NCBI GenBank assembly: GCA_937912175.1
Contig: CALDOU010000067.1
Span: 1-22,582 of the forward strand
Source of the DNA: an uncultured Clostridia bacterium
Lineage (GTDB): Bacteria > Bacillota > Clostridia > Oscillospirales > Acutalibacteraceae
Reading direction: 5' to 3'
DNA: 22,582 bases
The notes below the pieces were generated by a model, which was not told the DNA's origin, made no database searches, and worked only from the letters and a program-made list of their open reading frames with translations. Positions 8,235 to 15,537 of this stretch are shown here, in pieces. A program made the translations under genes and the position numbers. Position 1 is the first letter of the stretch, and each line of letters begins with the position of its first letter.

Positions 8235-9035
8235 TTAAGCCGTTTTTACAAGGTTAATATCGGATAATATTTTTTTCCATTTTTGGGGGTCACCTTTCCA
8301 TGTGGGATGCTTTTGATTGTCCGGTTCTAATGGGACATCACAAAATGTATATTGTATTATTTTTATATTTTCTTTTTCATAAATAATTTGTTTGGATATA
8401 TCCTCAACGTTTTTATCTATTACATTAATTAATGTTATGTGTTTTCCGGGGTAGATTTTTTCGAACCCACAGGCAAAGTTCAACAAAGATTCACAGCTTT
8501 CTTTTGGGCGGTTGCATATAAATCCGATTGATTGGGAATTTTTAAATATATTATCAACTTTTTTGGCACGGCGAAGCATAGTTTCTCTGAATTTTTGTTG
8601 TCCTTCTTTTAAAGAAACTTTTTTATCAAAGTGGTGCACACATTGTACATTATTTTGAACATCATTAACCACTCGACAATTATTTACAAATTTATTCGGA
8701 ACATCTTTAATATTAACAAAGAAATTCGAAAATCGCGTTTCAAATAAATTTAACGCTGTTTTTAAGGAATATTTCATCATCCAGTCAAGCGGTGCGGCTT
8801 GAAATCTTAATCCGTTTTTTTGAAGGTGATAACTCGGCCTGCAGGCTTCACCTAATGGGAAAATACAGTTTAGGGTTATTTTTTCCGTTTCCGGGATAGA
8901 TTTCTGAATATTGGTATTCTCTGTTTCGGAAAATTCAAATGAATTTGAATATATTGTATTGTAAGCAAACGGAGCGGTAATTAAAATTGAACAACATAAA
9001 ATTATTGCTTTTTTGAACTTTTTTAAAAATTCCAT
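8235..9035 (-). CDS. Exported DUF1796 putative papain-like cysteine peptidase
   Basis: This 266-residue protein has a basic N-terminus and a hydrophobic segment at about 8-27, read as a signal peptide or membrane anchor. The rest resembles the DUF1796 family of putative papain-like cysteine peptidases: PLGEACRPSYHL with Cys65, GLRFQAAPLDWM with Asp84, VHHFD with His134/His135, and a late segment (IGFICNR, HITLINVID) like the family's second half. Catalysis is not shown; the candidate residues are inferred from motif position. Many family members I know of lack an export signal, so the leader is notable. The start ATG has AGAGG about 10 bases upstream. The gene lies 48 bases downstream of the nif3-like gene and ends about 17 bases before the purB promoter. 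Family assignment rests on remembered motifs and needs a profile search. Confidence 0.65.
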   Translation of the reverse strand: MEFLKKFKKAIILCCSILITAPFAYNTIYSNSFEFSETENTNIQKSIPETEKITLNCIFPLGEACRPSYHLQKNGLRFQAAPLDWMMKYSLKTALNLFETRFSNFFVNIKDVPNKFVNNCRVVNDVQNNVQCVHHFDKKVSLKEGQQKFRETMLRRAKKVDNIFKNSQSIGFICNRPKESCESLLNFACGFEKIYPGKHITLINVIDKNVEDISKQIIYEKENIKIIQYTFCDVPLEPDNQKHPTWKGDPQKWKKILSDINLVKTA

Positions 9036-9083
9036 GGCTTATGCGCCTCTTTTCAAATTTATTTTTAACTATTTCAATTATAT

Positions 9084-9848
9084 TTATATATATTTAATTT
9101 TATCTGTAAATTTTTCGCTTATTACAAATTCAATACTCGGAAATCGGTTTTGAAATAAATTTTTCAAAGGTTCAATAATTACATTTTCGTTTTTATAGTG
9201 ACCTGTGTCAACTATCATTACTTCAAGTTGATTGGCTTTTAAAATTTCGCTGTGTTTTATTTCTCCTGTGACGAATGCATCTGCACCGCATTGTTTTACT
9301 TCGGAAACAAAACAGCCTCCGGAGCCCGAGCACAGTGCGATTTTTTTGATTGGTTTATTTGTTTCAGTAAATCTTACGCCGTTGCAGTTTAGTTTTTCTT
9401 TTACATATAAAGCAAAATCTTTACATGATATTTCGTTTTTTAAAAAACCCACAAGACCCATGGGTTTGTTTTCTTCCAAAGTGAGGTTTGTTAAATTTTC
9501 CAGCTCTAATTTTTTTGCCAATTGAAAATTAACGCCTTTTGGGGCAATATCCAAATTGGTGTGAGCACAAATTACGTTTATTTCATATTTGGATAAAAGA
9601 TGAACATTGCTACTAAACTCAATCGACGAAATAGGCTTGAATATTACAGGGTGATGAGTGATTATAAGTTGCGCATTTAATTGGCGGGCTTCTTCTATTA
9701 CTTCGGGTGTAATATCCAATGATAATAACACTTTTGAAACTTTGTTTTCAAAATTTCCGATTAACAGTCCGCAGTTGTCAAACTCGAGAGCAGTATCAAA
9801 AGGGGCATATTCGTTTAAAAAATCATATATTTCTTTAATTGTTTTCAT
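9084..9848 (-). CDS. Nif3-like dinuclear metal centre protein (YqfO family, short form)
   Basis: The protein belongs to the Nif3/YbgI/YqfO family of hexameric dinuclear-metal proteins, often labelled GTP cyclohydrolase I type 2. The physiological substrate of the family is not settled. Visible motifs are DNCGLLIG (24-31), the metal ligands in THHPVIF (His65/His66), CAHTNLDIA (His96, Asp100), CSGSGGCF, and DTGHYKNE (His217, Glu221). At 254 residues it is the short form without the PII-like insert seen in the roughly 370-residue Bacillus YqfO. The start has AAAAGGA about 10 bases upstream. It follows trmK after 30 bases, reproducing the conserved trmK-nif3 (yqfN-yqfO) pair. Confidence 0.92.
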   Translation of the reverse strand: MKTIKEIYDFLNEYAPFDTALEFDNCGLLIGNFENKVSKVLLSLDITPEVIEEARQLNAQLIITHHPVIFKPISSIEFSSNVHLLSKYEINVICAHTNLDIAPKGVNFQLAKKLELENLTNLTLEENKPMGLVGFLKNEISCKDFALYVKEKLNCNGVRFTETNKPIKKIALCSGSGGCFVSEVKQCGADAFVTGEIKHSEILKANQLEVMIVDTGHYKNENVIIEPLKNLFQNRFPSIEFVISEKFTDKIKYI

Positions 9849-9878
9849 TTTGGCACTATCCTTTTAAATCAGTTGATA

Positions 9879-10574
9879 TCATTCAATAATATGTTTTAAG
9901 TTTTTTATTATAGATTTGAAATATTTATCTTTTTCATAAAGTTTATTTGCTTGAGCACCTTTGCGTCGGTTTTCTAAATCTTTGATTTGCTTTTTTATAT
10001 ATGCTTTTGCGTTTTGGTCCAAACTTTCATTAAGCTTTCCTATGTACTCTTCTTCCGGGGTTATAAAATATGGTTTATCGGTAAAAATGACTTTCATAAC
10101 CGTATAGACTTTTCCCGTACATGTTATTGCTTGCTCGGATTTTATTTCATATCCGAATTTTGCAAGATAAACTCTTAACCTTTGTTCATATTTCATAGGT
10201 TGAAGTATGAAGGTTTTTGAAAATTTGTTTTTCCATTTTATTTTATCCAATATATTTATTATAATGTTGCCGCCCATACCGGCTATTATTATTTCATCAA
10301 CTTCATTTTCATAAATATTATCAAGACCATCGGATAACCGTGTTTGAATTATGTTTTCCAAGTCGTATTTTGCAATGTTTTGTTGGGCGTTTTTTAAAGG
10401 TCCTTCTCTTAAATCCGCTGCAATTGCCGAAAAAATAATGTTGTTTAAAGCAAGGTATATAGGTATATAAGCGTGGTCGGTGCCTATGTCCGCTATTTTA
10501 GAGCCGGGCGTAACGGCTTGAGCGCATTTTAAAAGGCGATTGCTTAATTTCATACTATTTTTTTGTGTTTTCAT
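9879..10574 (-). CDS. trmK: tRNA (adenine22-N1)-methyltransferase
   Basis: TrmK methylates N1 of A22 in the D-arm of bacterial tRNAs using S-adenosylmethionine. The 231-residue protein has the class I methyltransferase motif IADIGTDHAYIP (27-38), IIIAGMGG (95-102) and LQPMKYEQRLRVYL, all typical of the YqfN/TrmK family. The C-terminal part, rich in Lys and Glu, forms the expected helical domain. AGAGAG lies 7 bases before the ATG. There is no clear promoter between this gene and the terminator upstream, so it may depend on read-through from the zinc-ribbon gene. It is adjacent to nif3 as in many Firmicutes. Confidence 0.93.
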   Translation of the reverse strand: MKTQKNSMKLSNRLLKCAQAVTPGSKIADIGTDHAYIPIYLALNNIIFSAIAADLREGPLKNAQQNIAKYDLENIIQTRLSDGLDNIYENEVDEIIIAGMGGNIIINILDKIKWKNKFSKTFILQPMKYEQRLRVYLAKFGYEIKSEQAITCTGKVYTVMKVIFTDKPYFITPEEEYIGKLNESLDQNAKAYIKKQIKDLENRRKGAQANKLYEKDKYFKSIIKNLKHIIE

Positions 10575-10603
10575 TATTTACTCTCTTTTGGCTTTTCAAA
10601 ATT

Positions 10604-10632
10604 AAAAAAGCTACGTTTTATTCGTAGCTTTT
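10604..10632 (-). terminator. Rho-independent terminator after the zinc-ribbon gene
   Basis: The stem AAGCTACG/CGTAGCTT with a 7-base loop lies at 10608-10630. On the minus strand it is followed by a run of T residues (10609-10604). It sits 24 bases after the stop of the zinc-ribbon gene and before trmK. Confidence 0.8.
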
Positions 10633-10655
10633 CAAGAATAAAATAAATTTTTTAA

Positions 10656-10943
10656 TTAGTCTTTATTTTCTTCTTCTTTCATTTTTGCAAAGCATTCACT
10701 GCAATAAACCGGACGATCTTCACGGGGTCTGAAAGGAACTTTTGCTTCTCCTCCGCAAGAGGCACATTCGGCAATGAACATTTCGCGGTCTTGTCTGTTT
10801 GCATTTTTACGTGCATCACGGCAAGCTTTGCATCTTTGGGGTTCGTTTACGAATCCTTTTTCTGCATAAAACTCTTGTTCACCGGCGGTGAATACAAATT
10901 CGTTTCCGCATTCTTTGCAAGTAAGGGTTTTGTCTTCGTACAT
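10656..10943 (-). CDS. Small zinc-ribbon protein with four CxxC pairs
   Basis: This 95-residue cytoplasmic protein has four CxxC pairs: Cys9/12, Cys38/41, Cys60/63 and Cys81/84. They can form two zinc ribbons. The first half (CKECGNEFVFTAGEQEFYAEKGF, shown here by its ends CKECG and YAEKGF) resembles the zf-trcl probable zinc-ribbon family. The second half has the spacing of the related CxxC-x(17)-CxxC proteins, with basic VPFRPRED between the pairs. A nucleic-acid or protein-binding role is likely but unproved. The start ATG has GCGAGG about 8 bases upstream. The gene is followed by its own terminator and preceded, 28 bases away, by a tRNA-like sequence that seems to share its promoter. Confidence 0.85.
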   Translation of the reverse strand: MYEDKTLTCKECGNEFVFTAGEQEFYAEKGFVNEPQRCKACRDARKNANRQDREMFIAECASCGGEAKVPFRPREDRPVYCSECFAKMKEEENKD

Positions 10944-10971
10944 GAGTATACCTCGCTTTTGAATAAATTTT

Positions 10972-11051
10972 TGCCCTAGGACGGGTTCGCACCGACACCT
11001 CTGAAATTATTTTGTATAATACAACGCTCTGCTATACTAAGCTACTTGGGC
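10972..11051 (-). tRNA. Degenerate tRNA-like sequence (probable tRNA pseudogene or tRNA-like leader)
   Basis: Read on the minus strand, the 80-base sequence has tRNA hallmarks. The acceptor GCCCAAG pairs with CTAGGGC (6 of 7), followed by discriminator A. T8-A9 is followed by a D-stem GCTT/GAGC, and there is a T-arm-like GTCGG-TGCGAAC-CCGTC. Several features are abnormal: the D-loop AGTATAGCA lacks the GG pair, the T-loop has G in place of the near-universal T at position 55, and the T-stem has a T-T mismatch. No 5-bp anticodon stem with a 7-base loop can be drawn from the AT-rich middle, where a tight TTGTA-TTA-TACAA hairpin sits instead. No anticodon can be assigned safely. No CCA is encoded. 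Confidence 0.5.
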
Positions 11052-11085
11052 ATATGATATTAAAAATATTACACAGATTGAATAA

Positions 11086-11114
11086 AGTATATACTAACTA
11101 AAAAAATAAGTCAA
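11086..11114 (-). promoter_or_regulatory. Promoter of the tRNA-like/zinc-ribbon transcript
   Basis: On the minus strand, TTGACT (11109-11114) and TATACT (11086-11091) are 17 bases apart. The predicted start near 11079 is about 28 bases before the 5' end of the tRNA-like sequence. The same transcript would run on into the zinc-ribbon gene and stop at 10604-10632. Confidence 0.65.
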
Positions 11115-11247
11115 CAATTCTTGTGATTTTTATATATAAAAAAGATATTTTAAGGAAGCTTGTACTATTTTTTAAAGTTTTCATATCATTATTTGAACAC
11201 AAAGACGTTTTAATCATAAAGTTTTCCACTTAAATTTTAATTGCGGT

Positions 11248-12120
11248 TTATAGTTTGCCTGTAATTGAAATATGAGTTGTTCCCGGTATAACAGAAAATT
11301 TCCCCGATGTGGTATTTTCTATAAATTGGGCAGGCGGAATAGATATAACAAGATGTGAGTTGTAATTTGGAAGGGTGAAAAGCCCGTTGATGTAAGAATA
11401 GTCGGTAAAAGATATTTCTTTATGATTTATTTTTACATTTGTTATCATAGGGCTGGGTTGAAAGTTGTCTTCCAATATTATGTTTTCCGCTTTTGAATTT
11501 CCGTAGTTATATAATGTAATATCGTAAGTTACGTCATCCCCGTAAGAAAAAGTCGAAGGAATTAAATTTTTGATGATTTTAACGTCGGCTTTTTCGGAAA
11601 CCGTTATAATATTTGAGCTTTCAAAAATATCTGAGCGGTTGGAGATAGTAAGTTTTGCTGTGCTTTTAATTTGAGACCGGGCTTTTAAGGGTGCATAATC
11701 GTTTACGGTTGTTTTATAAATTATAAGAGCATGGGATTTGTCGGGGATGGAAGAAATATTAAATGTTATATTGTTCGAATTTGTTTTAGGAGTTATTTCC
11801 GAATTAAATTTTCCGTTTATATATAGAAAAGAGGGTCCGGTATAAGTGAGCGGTGTGGTTTTTAAATTTTTTTCGGTTTTATTGGGATAATATGAACCTA
11901 AATCATCAATTATAATTAAATCATTGATTTTTGAGTTACTGTTATTTGAAAGTGAGATTAAGAAAGTGATGTTTTCATTTAAATAGTAATTTGTTCCCAA
12001 AGAAGTTTTGGAAATTTCCATGGATTCTTTTAAAGATGTGGTAATGGTATTGGATATGGCATACCCTGAATTGGAACCATATTCAAAAGTAAGTGTGGTG
12101 GTATTTAAGCTTTTGTTCAT
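11248..12120 (-). CDS. DUF11-repeat protein without signal peptide
   Basis: The 290-residue protein starts MNKSLNTTTLTFEYG and has two DUF11-like beta-sandwich units. The first is at about 35-160 (ISKTSLGTNYYLNENITF, then TPLTYTGPSFLYING) and the second at about 172-260 (VKIIKNLIPSTFSYGDDVTYDI, then NITLEDNF-like sequence). This layout matches a Firmicutes family of DUF11 proteins of unknown function that also lack a signal peptide. Residues are rich in Asn, Ser, Thr and Ile, with hardly any Cys. No membrane segment is visible, so it is either cytoplasmic, released on lysis, or deposited on the spore; the last is my inference from its sporulation-rich surroundings. The start is secured by GGAGG at 12128-12132, 7 bases upstream. 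It is a single-gene unit, divergent from the YabE-like gene. Confidence 0.75.
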   Translation of the reverse strand: MNKSLNTTTLTFEYGSNSGYAISNTITTSLKESMEISKTSLGTNYYLNENITFLISLSNNSNSKINDLIIIDDLGSYYPNKTEKNLKTTPLTYTGPSFLYINGKFNSEITPKTNSNNITFNISSIPDKSHALIIYKTTVNDYAPLKARSQIKSTAKLTISNRSDIFESSNIITVSEKADVKIIKNLIPSTFSYGDDVTYDITLYNYGNSKAENIILEDNFQPSPMITNVKINHKEISFTDYSYINGLFTLPNYNSHLVISIPPAQFIENTTSGKFSVIPGTTHISITGKL

Positions 12121-12451
12121 ATGTAAGCCTCCGTTAAAGTTTTAAATGGTAATAAAAACAAAAATCAAATTATATTATTATATTCCGAAAAACAATATTT
12201 TGATAAAAAATAAGATAATATTGCGGCAGCCCTCAAAGGAGAGGAAAAAATCAGTTTATTTGGCGTAATTTTTTGTAACCAAAATGTAATTATTTGATTT
12301 CGGCTTTTTTCACAAACAACTTTATAAAAAATCATGAAGCGGTGTTTAATTTATACATATAAAAAAGAATTAGGTGGATTTTTTTATGTATTTTTATGCT
12401 GTTAAATTTAAGCGTTGGGATATTTTTAACAAAAAATGTTTTTGAAAATCT
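12121..12451. other. Long divergent intergenic region upstream of the YabE-like gene
   Basis: This AT-rich stretch lies between the DUF11 gene (minus) and the promoter of the 3D-domain gene (plus). I see no tRNA, no clear riboswitch core and no terminator. A short open frame at 12386-12445 (19 codons, AGGTGG upstream) ends before the promoter and may be chance. Confidence 0.4.
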
Positions 12452-12480
12452 TTGACAAATAACAAAGTGTTTAATATCAT
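12452..12480 (+). promoter_or_regulatory. Sigma-A type promoter of the YabE-like gene
   Basis: TTGACA (12452-12457) and TATCAT (12475-12480) are 17 bases apart. Transcription would start near 12487, giving a leader of about 98 bases before the ATG at 12585. Confidence 0.7.
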
Positions 12481-12584
12481 GTTGAGTAATGGAAAATTTA
12501 CTTGGATAAGAATAAATTACAACTTTTAAAAGAACAATTACGTTTGTAAAATATGGTGTGATTTAATTAAATCGGAGGTATATT

Positions 12585-13757
12585 ATGAACATTAAGTTGA
12601 GCAAGCAACTGAAAAAAACAGTTTCGCTGGTTATGATGGGTGTTGTGTGTACCGCTTCTGTTTTTTCTGTTGGTGCTTTTAGCAGAAAAGTGGACATTGA
12701 TGTTGACAATAAAGTAATTACCACAATAACGCTTAATAATGATACTGATAAAATTTTGGATCAAGCGGGAGTTACAGTTTCGGCTGATGATATTGTTGAC
12801 AGGCATGATGAGATTGACGGAACTTTAAAACTTAATGTAAAAAGAGCTTTTGATGTTTATGTATCTAAGGATAATGAAAAAGTTTGTGTAAAAATAGCTG
12901 ATGGAAAAGTCAAAGATGCTATTGCAAAATCAGGTTTCGAGGTAACGGATAACGATATATGTAATTTACCCGAAGATCAGGATTTAGTTTCCGGTATGGA
13001 TATATTTATAAGCGAAAAAGTTAAAATTAAAATAACGGCCGACGGGGAATCAAAAGAAGTTTGTGTACCAAATTTTACCGTGAATAAGGTCTTGGAATAT
13101 TTGAATGTTGCATTTTCTTCTGAAGACGTGATTAATGTGGATGTATTTTCAAATGTTTACGAAGGAATGGATATAGTAATTAACCGTATAATATATCGTG
13201 AAACTACTACTATCGAAGAAATTCCTTTTAAAACTTTGGTTAAAAAATCAGAATTAATGAATAATAGCGAAAAAAATATTACACGTGAAGGAAAAAACGG
13301 TCAACGTGAAGTTACATTAAAAGAGGTTTTGAAAGACGGAGAGGTTATAAGCTCTGAGGAAATAAGTTCTTCTGTAATTTCGGAACCTGTGGACAGAATA
13401 GTTTTAGAGGGCACCAAAAAAGAGGAGCCCAAGAAATCAAATTGTTCCGAACCTTCAAAAATTAACGGCATGAATGTTATTTCGGGTTCAGCCACTGCTT
13501 ATACGGCTTCAGCGGGCGCGAGAACGGCCACCGGAGCGGTTCCTACTCAAGGGGTTACAGTTGCTGTAAATCCTAAAAAAATTCCTTATGGTAAACGTGT
13601 AACGGTTAAAACGCTTGACGGAAAAACAATTTTTTCCGGAATAGCTCAAGATACCGGGGGAGCCCTTAGAAATGGCAGCGCGGTAGTTGATATTTATATG
13701 AATTCACGTGCCGATTGTTTAAAATTTGGACGTAAAAAGGTCAATGTTTATTATTAA
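12585..13757 (+). CDS. Secreted DUF348/G5/3D-domain cell-wall protein (YabE/Rpf-like)
   Basis: This 390-residue protein is probably a secreted peptidoglycan-remodelling enzyme. Residues 10-31 form a signal peptide. Three ubiquitin-like DUF348 repeats follow at about 34-90, 91-145 and 146-202. A G5 domain lies at about 203-278 (YRETTTIEEIPFKT at its start). A low-complexity linker of Lys, Glu and Ser leads to a C-terminal 3D domain (about 298-390) with SATAYTA, TATGAVP and the three Asp residues at 356, 369 and 377. This order is that of YabE and the resuscitation-promoting-factor-like proteins of Firmicutes, in which the 3D domain has a double-psi barrel related to lytic transglycosylase MltA. 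GGAGG lies 6-7 bases before the ATG. It has its own promoter and ends at a hairpin terminator. Enzyme activity is inferred from domain type. Confidence 0.9.
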   Translation: MNIKLSKQLKKTVSLVMMGVVCTASVFSVGAFSRKVDIDVDNKVITTITLNNDTDKILDQAGVTVSADDIVDRHDEIDGTLKLNVKRAFDVYVSKDNEKVCVKIADGKVKDAIAKSGFEVTDNDICNLPEDQDLVSGMDIFISEKVKIKITADGESKEVCVPNFTVNKVLEYLNVAFSSEDVINVDVFSNVYEGMDIVINRIIYRETTTIEEIPFKTLVKKSELMNNSEKNITREGKNGQREVTLKEVLKDGEVISSEEISSSVISEPVDRIVLEGTKKEEPKKSNCSEPSKINGMNVISGSATAYTASAGARTATGAVPTQGVTVAVNPKKIPYGKRVTVKTLDGKTIFSGIAQDTGGALRNGSAVVDIYMNSRADCLKFGRKKVNVYY

Positions 13758-13865
13758 TTTAATTGGAAATTTGAAATTATAAAACCGCTATTGTTGAAGT
13801 TTTTGTTGATGAAAAAAATAAAATTTGAATAAACTGATTGTACAAATAATTATTTGTTGAATAAT

Positions 13866-13916
13866 AAAACCTGCAGAAGAGGAAAATGATTTCCTTTTTT
13901 TGTGGGTTTTCTTTTG
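13866..13916 (+). terminator. Long hairpin terminator of the YabE-like gene
   Basis: The inner stem AGGAAA/TTTCCT closes a 4-base loop (13886-13889). It is extended by outer pairs so that 13866-13885 matches 13890-13910 with one bulge and several G-U pairs, ending in AAAACC/GGTTTT. The G-U pairs form only in the plus-strand RNA, so the structure belongs to the plus-strand transcript. It lies between two convergent genes. Confidence 0.65.
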
Positions 13917-13934
13917 ACCTGATATGTTTAAAAA

Positions 13935-15083
13935 TTATTTTGTAAAAAATCTGTTTATCTTGGCATCGTTTGAAAAGATAAAGTAAATACATAGTAATAT
14001 CAAAGCTATGCTCCCGGGAGCGGTGCAACTGTTGGAAATCACCGTGAATTGTGGGGTTGTTATGGATATTGCCGGGATCTTGATTTCCAAAATATTGTAT
14101 AGTGCGTAAAATAAAACGTATGATAATATTGCATTTATAAATCTCCAAAAACAAAATTTTGAATATTTAAAATTGGAATTTTTTAGTATAGATATTATTT
14201 GTAAATGGGCACAAATGCCTCCGTGTCCTATTATAAACGCCAAAAGTGCATGCGGTACTTTACGGTTTACGGCGTATATACACCCGGAAGTTATTTCAAG
14301 TAAATAAATTATGGCGTCTGTAATAATCGAGCATTCTTTTTTATTGAAAAAATAATAAGAAAATAATTTAAAATTACTTAAATTTTGTAATACGTTTATC
14401 AGTACCGAAAATATTACTACCAATGCACAAATTTCCAAAAGTGATTTAGCGGCTGAAGAGATTGATTTGACTAAGTTTTCCGCTAAATCAGAGTTTGAGG
14501 GGCTTTCTTTTTCATTTATAAAAAGCGGTTGATGGTTTATTTTGGATTTTATACCTAAAAATATACCTATGAACAAACTTAAAAGTATTTGGATAAAAAA
14601 TATAATAGTACCGGTAAACAAATTTTTTAATAAAATGCTTCCTACTACGCTTATTATAAATGCAGGCCCCGAATTTACGCAAAAACACATCATTCGATTC
14701 AACTGTTCGGAATTGATTTGCTTGTTGTCATAAAGAGTTTTAACTCCTTTTGCTCCCACCGGGTATCCCCCGATTAAACTCAAAATTATTATCGGAGCGG
14801 TGTATTCCGGAAGGTAAAAAAGTTTTCGAGTGATAAAAGAAGTTATTTTACCGGCCTTTTTGAAAATATTGGAATTTACCGCAAAAGACGATAAAACCAT
14901 AAACGGAAATAACGATGGTACAAGTATGTTAACGCAATTGTAAATTCCGTCTTTTATTCCTTGTTGAGTTATTGAAGAATAGGACAGCAAAATATAGCAC
15001 GAAACGGCGAAAAGCACTTTTATTAATAATTTTTTTGAATATGAAAAGATGTTATCTTTATTTATTGATTTTATTTTTTCCAT
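13935..15083 (-). CDS. ylbJ: Sporulation integral membrane protein YlbJ
   Basis: YlbJ is a polytopic membrane protein of the nucleoside-recognition/Gate superfamily. In Bacillus subtilis it is made in the mother cell and is needed for normal spore cortex formation. The protein here has about 8-10 hydrophobic segments, the NILVPSLFPFMVLSSFAV region, the conserved LIGGYPVGAKG motif followed by MMCFCVNSGPAFI, and a final IALILLCIYFIF segment. I choose ATG 15083 (382 residues) because GAGGGTGAG lies at the right distance upstream; the GTG at 15092 overlaps that ribosome binding site. The gene diverges from yqfC, another sporulation gene. A CATATCTT motif at 15103-15110 on the minus strand could be a sigma-E -10 element. 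Confidence 0.9.
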   Translation of the reverse strand: MEKIKSINKDNIFSYSKKLLIKVLFAVSCYILLSYSSITQQGIKDGIYNCVNILVPSLFPFMVLSSFAVNSNIFKKAGKITSFITRKLFYLPEYTAPIIILSLIGGYPVGAKGVKTLYDNKQINSEQLNRMMCFCVNSGPAFIISVVGSILLKNLFTGTIIFFIQILLSLFIGIFLGIKSKINHQPLFINEKESPSNSDLAENLVKSISSAAKSLLEICALVVIFSVLINVLQNLSNFKLFSYYFFNKKECSIITDAIIYLLEITSGCIYAVNRKVPHALLAFIIGHGGICAHLQIISILKNSNFKYSKFCFWRFINAILSYVLFYALYNILEIKIPAISITTPQFTVISNSCTAPGSIALILLCIYFIFSNDAKINRFFTK

Positions 15084-15180
15084 AAGACTCACCCTCTACA
15101 TTAAGATATGTTTATTTAAAAGTGATTATTATTTGTAATATTGCATATTAATTTAAAGGTAAGGAGGAGGCGTTTTAGTT

Positions 15181-15477
15181 TTGAGCCTTTTTAAAAGTCA
15201 AAAAGATAAAAAACGTTTAAATGTGATTAATAATTTTAACCTTAATAAATTGTCGATTTACAATATGCTTAGTTCTGTACATCTGGAAATGAAAAGCAAT
15301 CGAGAAGTAATTTTAGAAGGTTGCAAAAGCATTGAAGAGTACGATGAAAATATGATTAAAGTAAAAGTAAAAAAAATGACTGTTATTTTTTTTGGAAGAA
15401 ATTTAGAGATAAAGTGTATGAATTATGATTCTTTGGTAATAGAGGGGTTTATTACATCCATAGAATTTAATACATAG
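15181..15477 (+). CDS. yqfC: Sporulation protein YqfC
   Basis: This 98-residue protein belongs to the YabP/YqfC family of small beta-rich proteins made in the mother cell under sigma-E. The sequence fits the family pattern: a basic N-terminus, VHLEMKSNREVILEGCKSIEEYDENMIKV in the middle, and FFGRNLEIKCMNYDSLVIEGFITSIEF at the end (each given here by family position; the closing GFITSIEF is the clearest match). The start is TTG at 15181, with a strong GGAGG (15166-15170) 10 bases upstream. It precedes yqfD by about 60 bases, the standard pairing in spore formers. Confidence 0.88.
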   Translation: MSLFKSQKDKKRLNVINNFNLNKLSIYNMLSSVHLEMKSNREVILEGCKSIEEYDENMIKVKVKKMTVIFFGRNLEIKCMNYDSLVIEGFITSIEFNT

Positions 15478-15537
15478 AGCACAACACGTTAGATAATGAT
15501 TGAAAATAATATTTTTGGATAGTGTACGGAGGTGATT

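Noticed and set aside
10972..11051. A tRNA on the plus strand at the same place
   Set aside because: The plus-strand reading gives an acceptor-like pairing only; the D-stem and T-arm features fit the minus strand.
12121..12584. ydaO-type c-di-AMP riboswitch ahead of the YabE-like gene
   Set aside because: Such leaders often precede this gene type, but I found neither the conserved core nor a terminator hairpin in this stretch.
13777..14154. A 125-residue minus-strand open frame overlapping the 3' part of ylbJ
   Set aside because: It is out of frame with ylbJ, its protein looks like random AT-rich translation, and it runs through the terminator hairpin.
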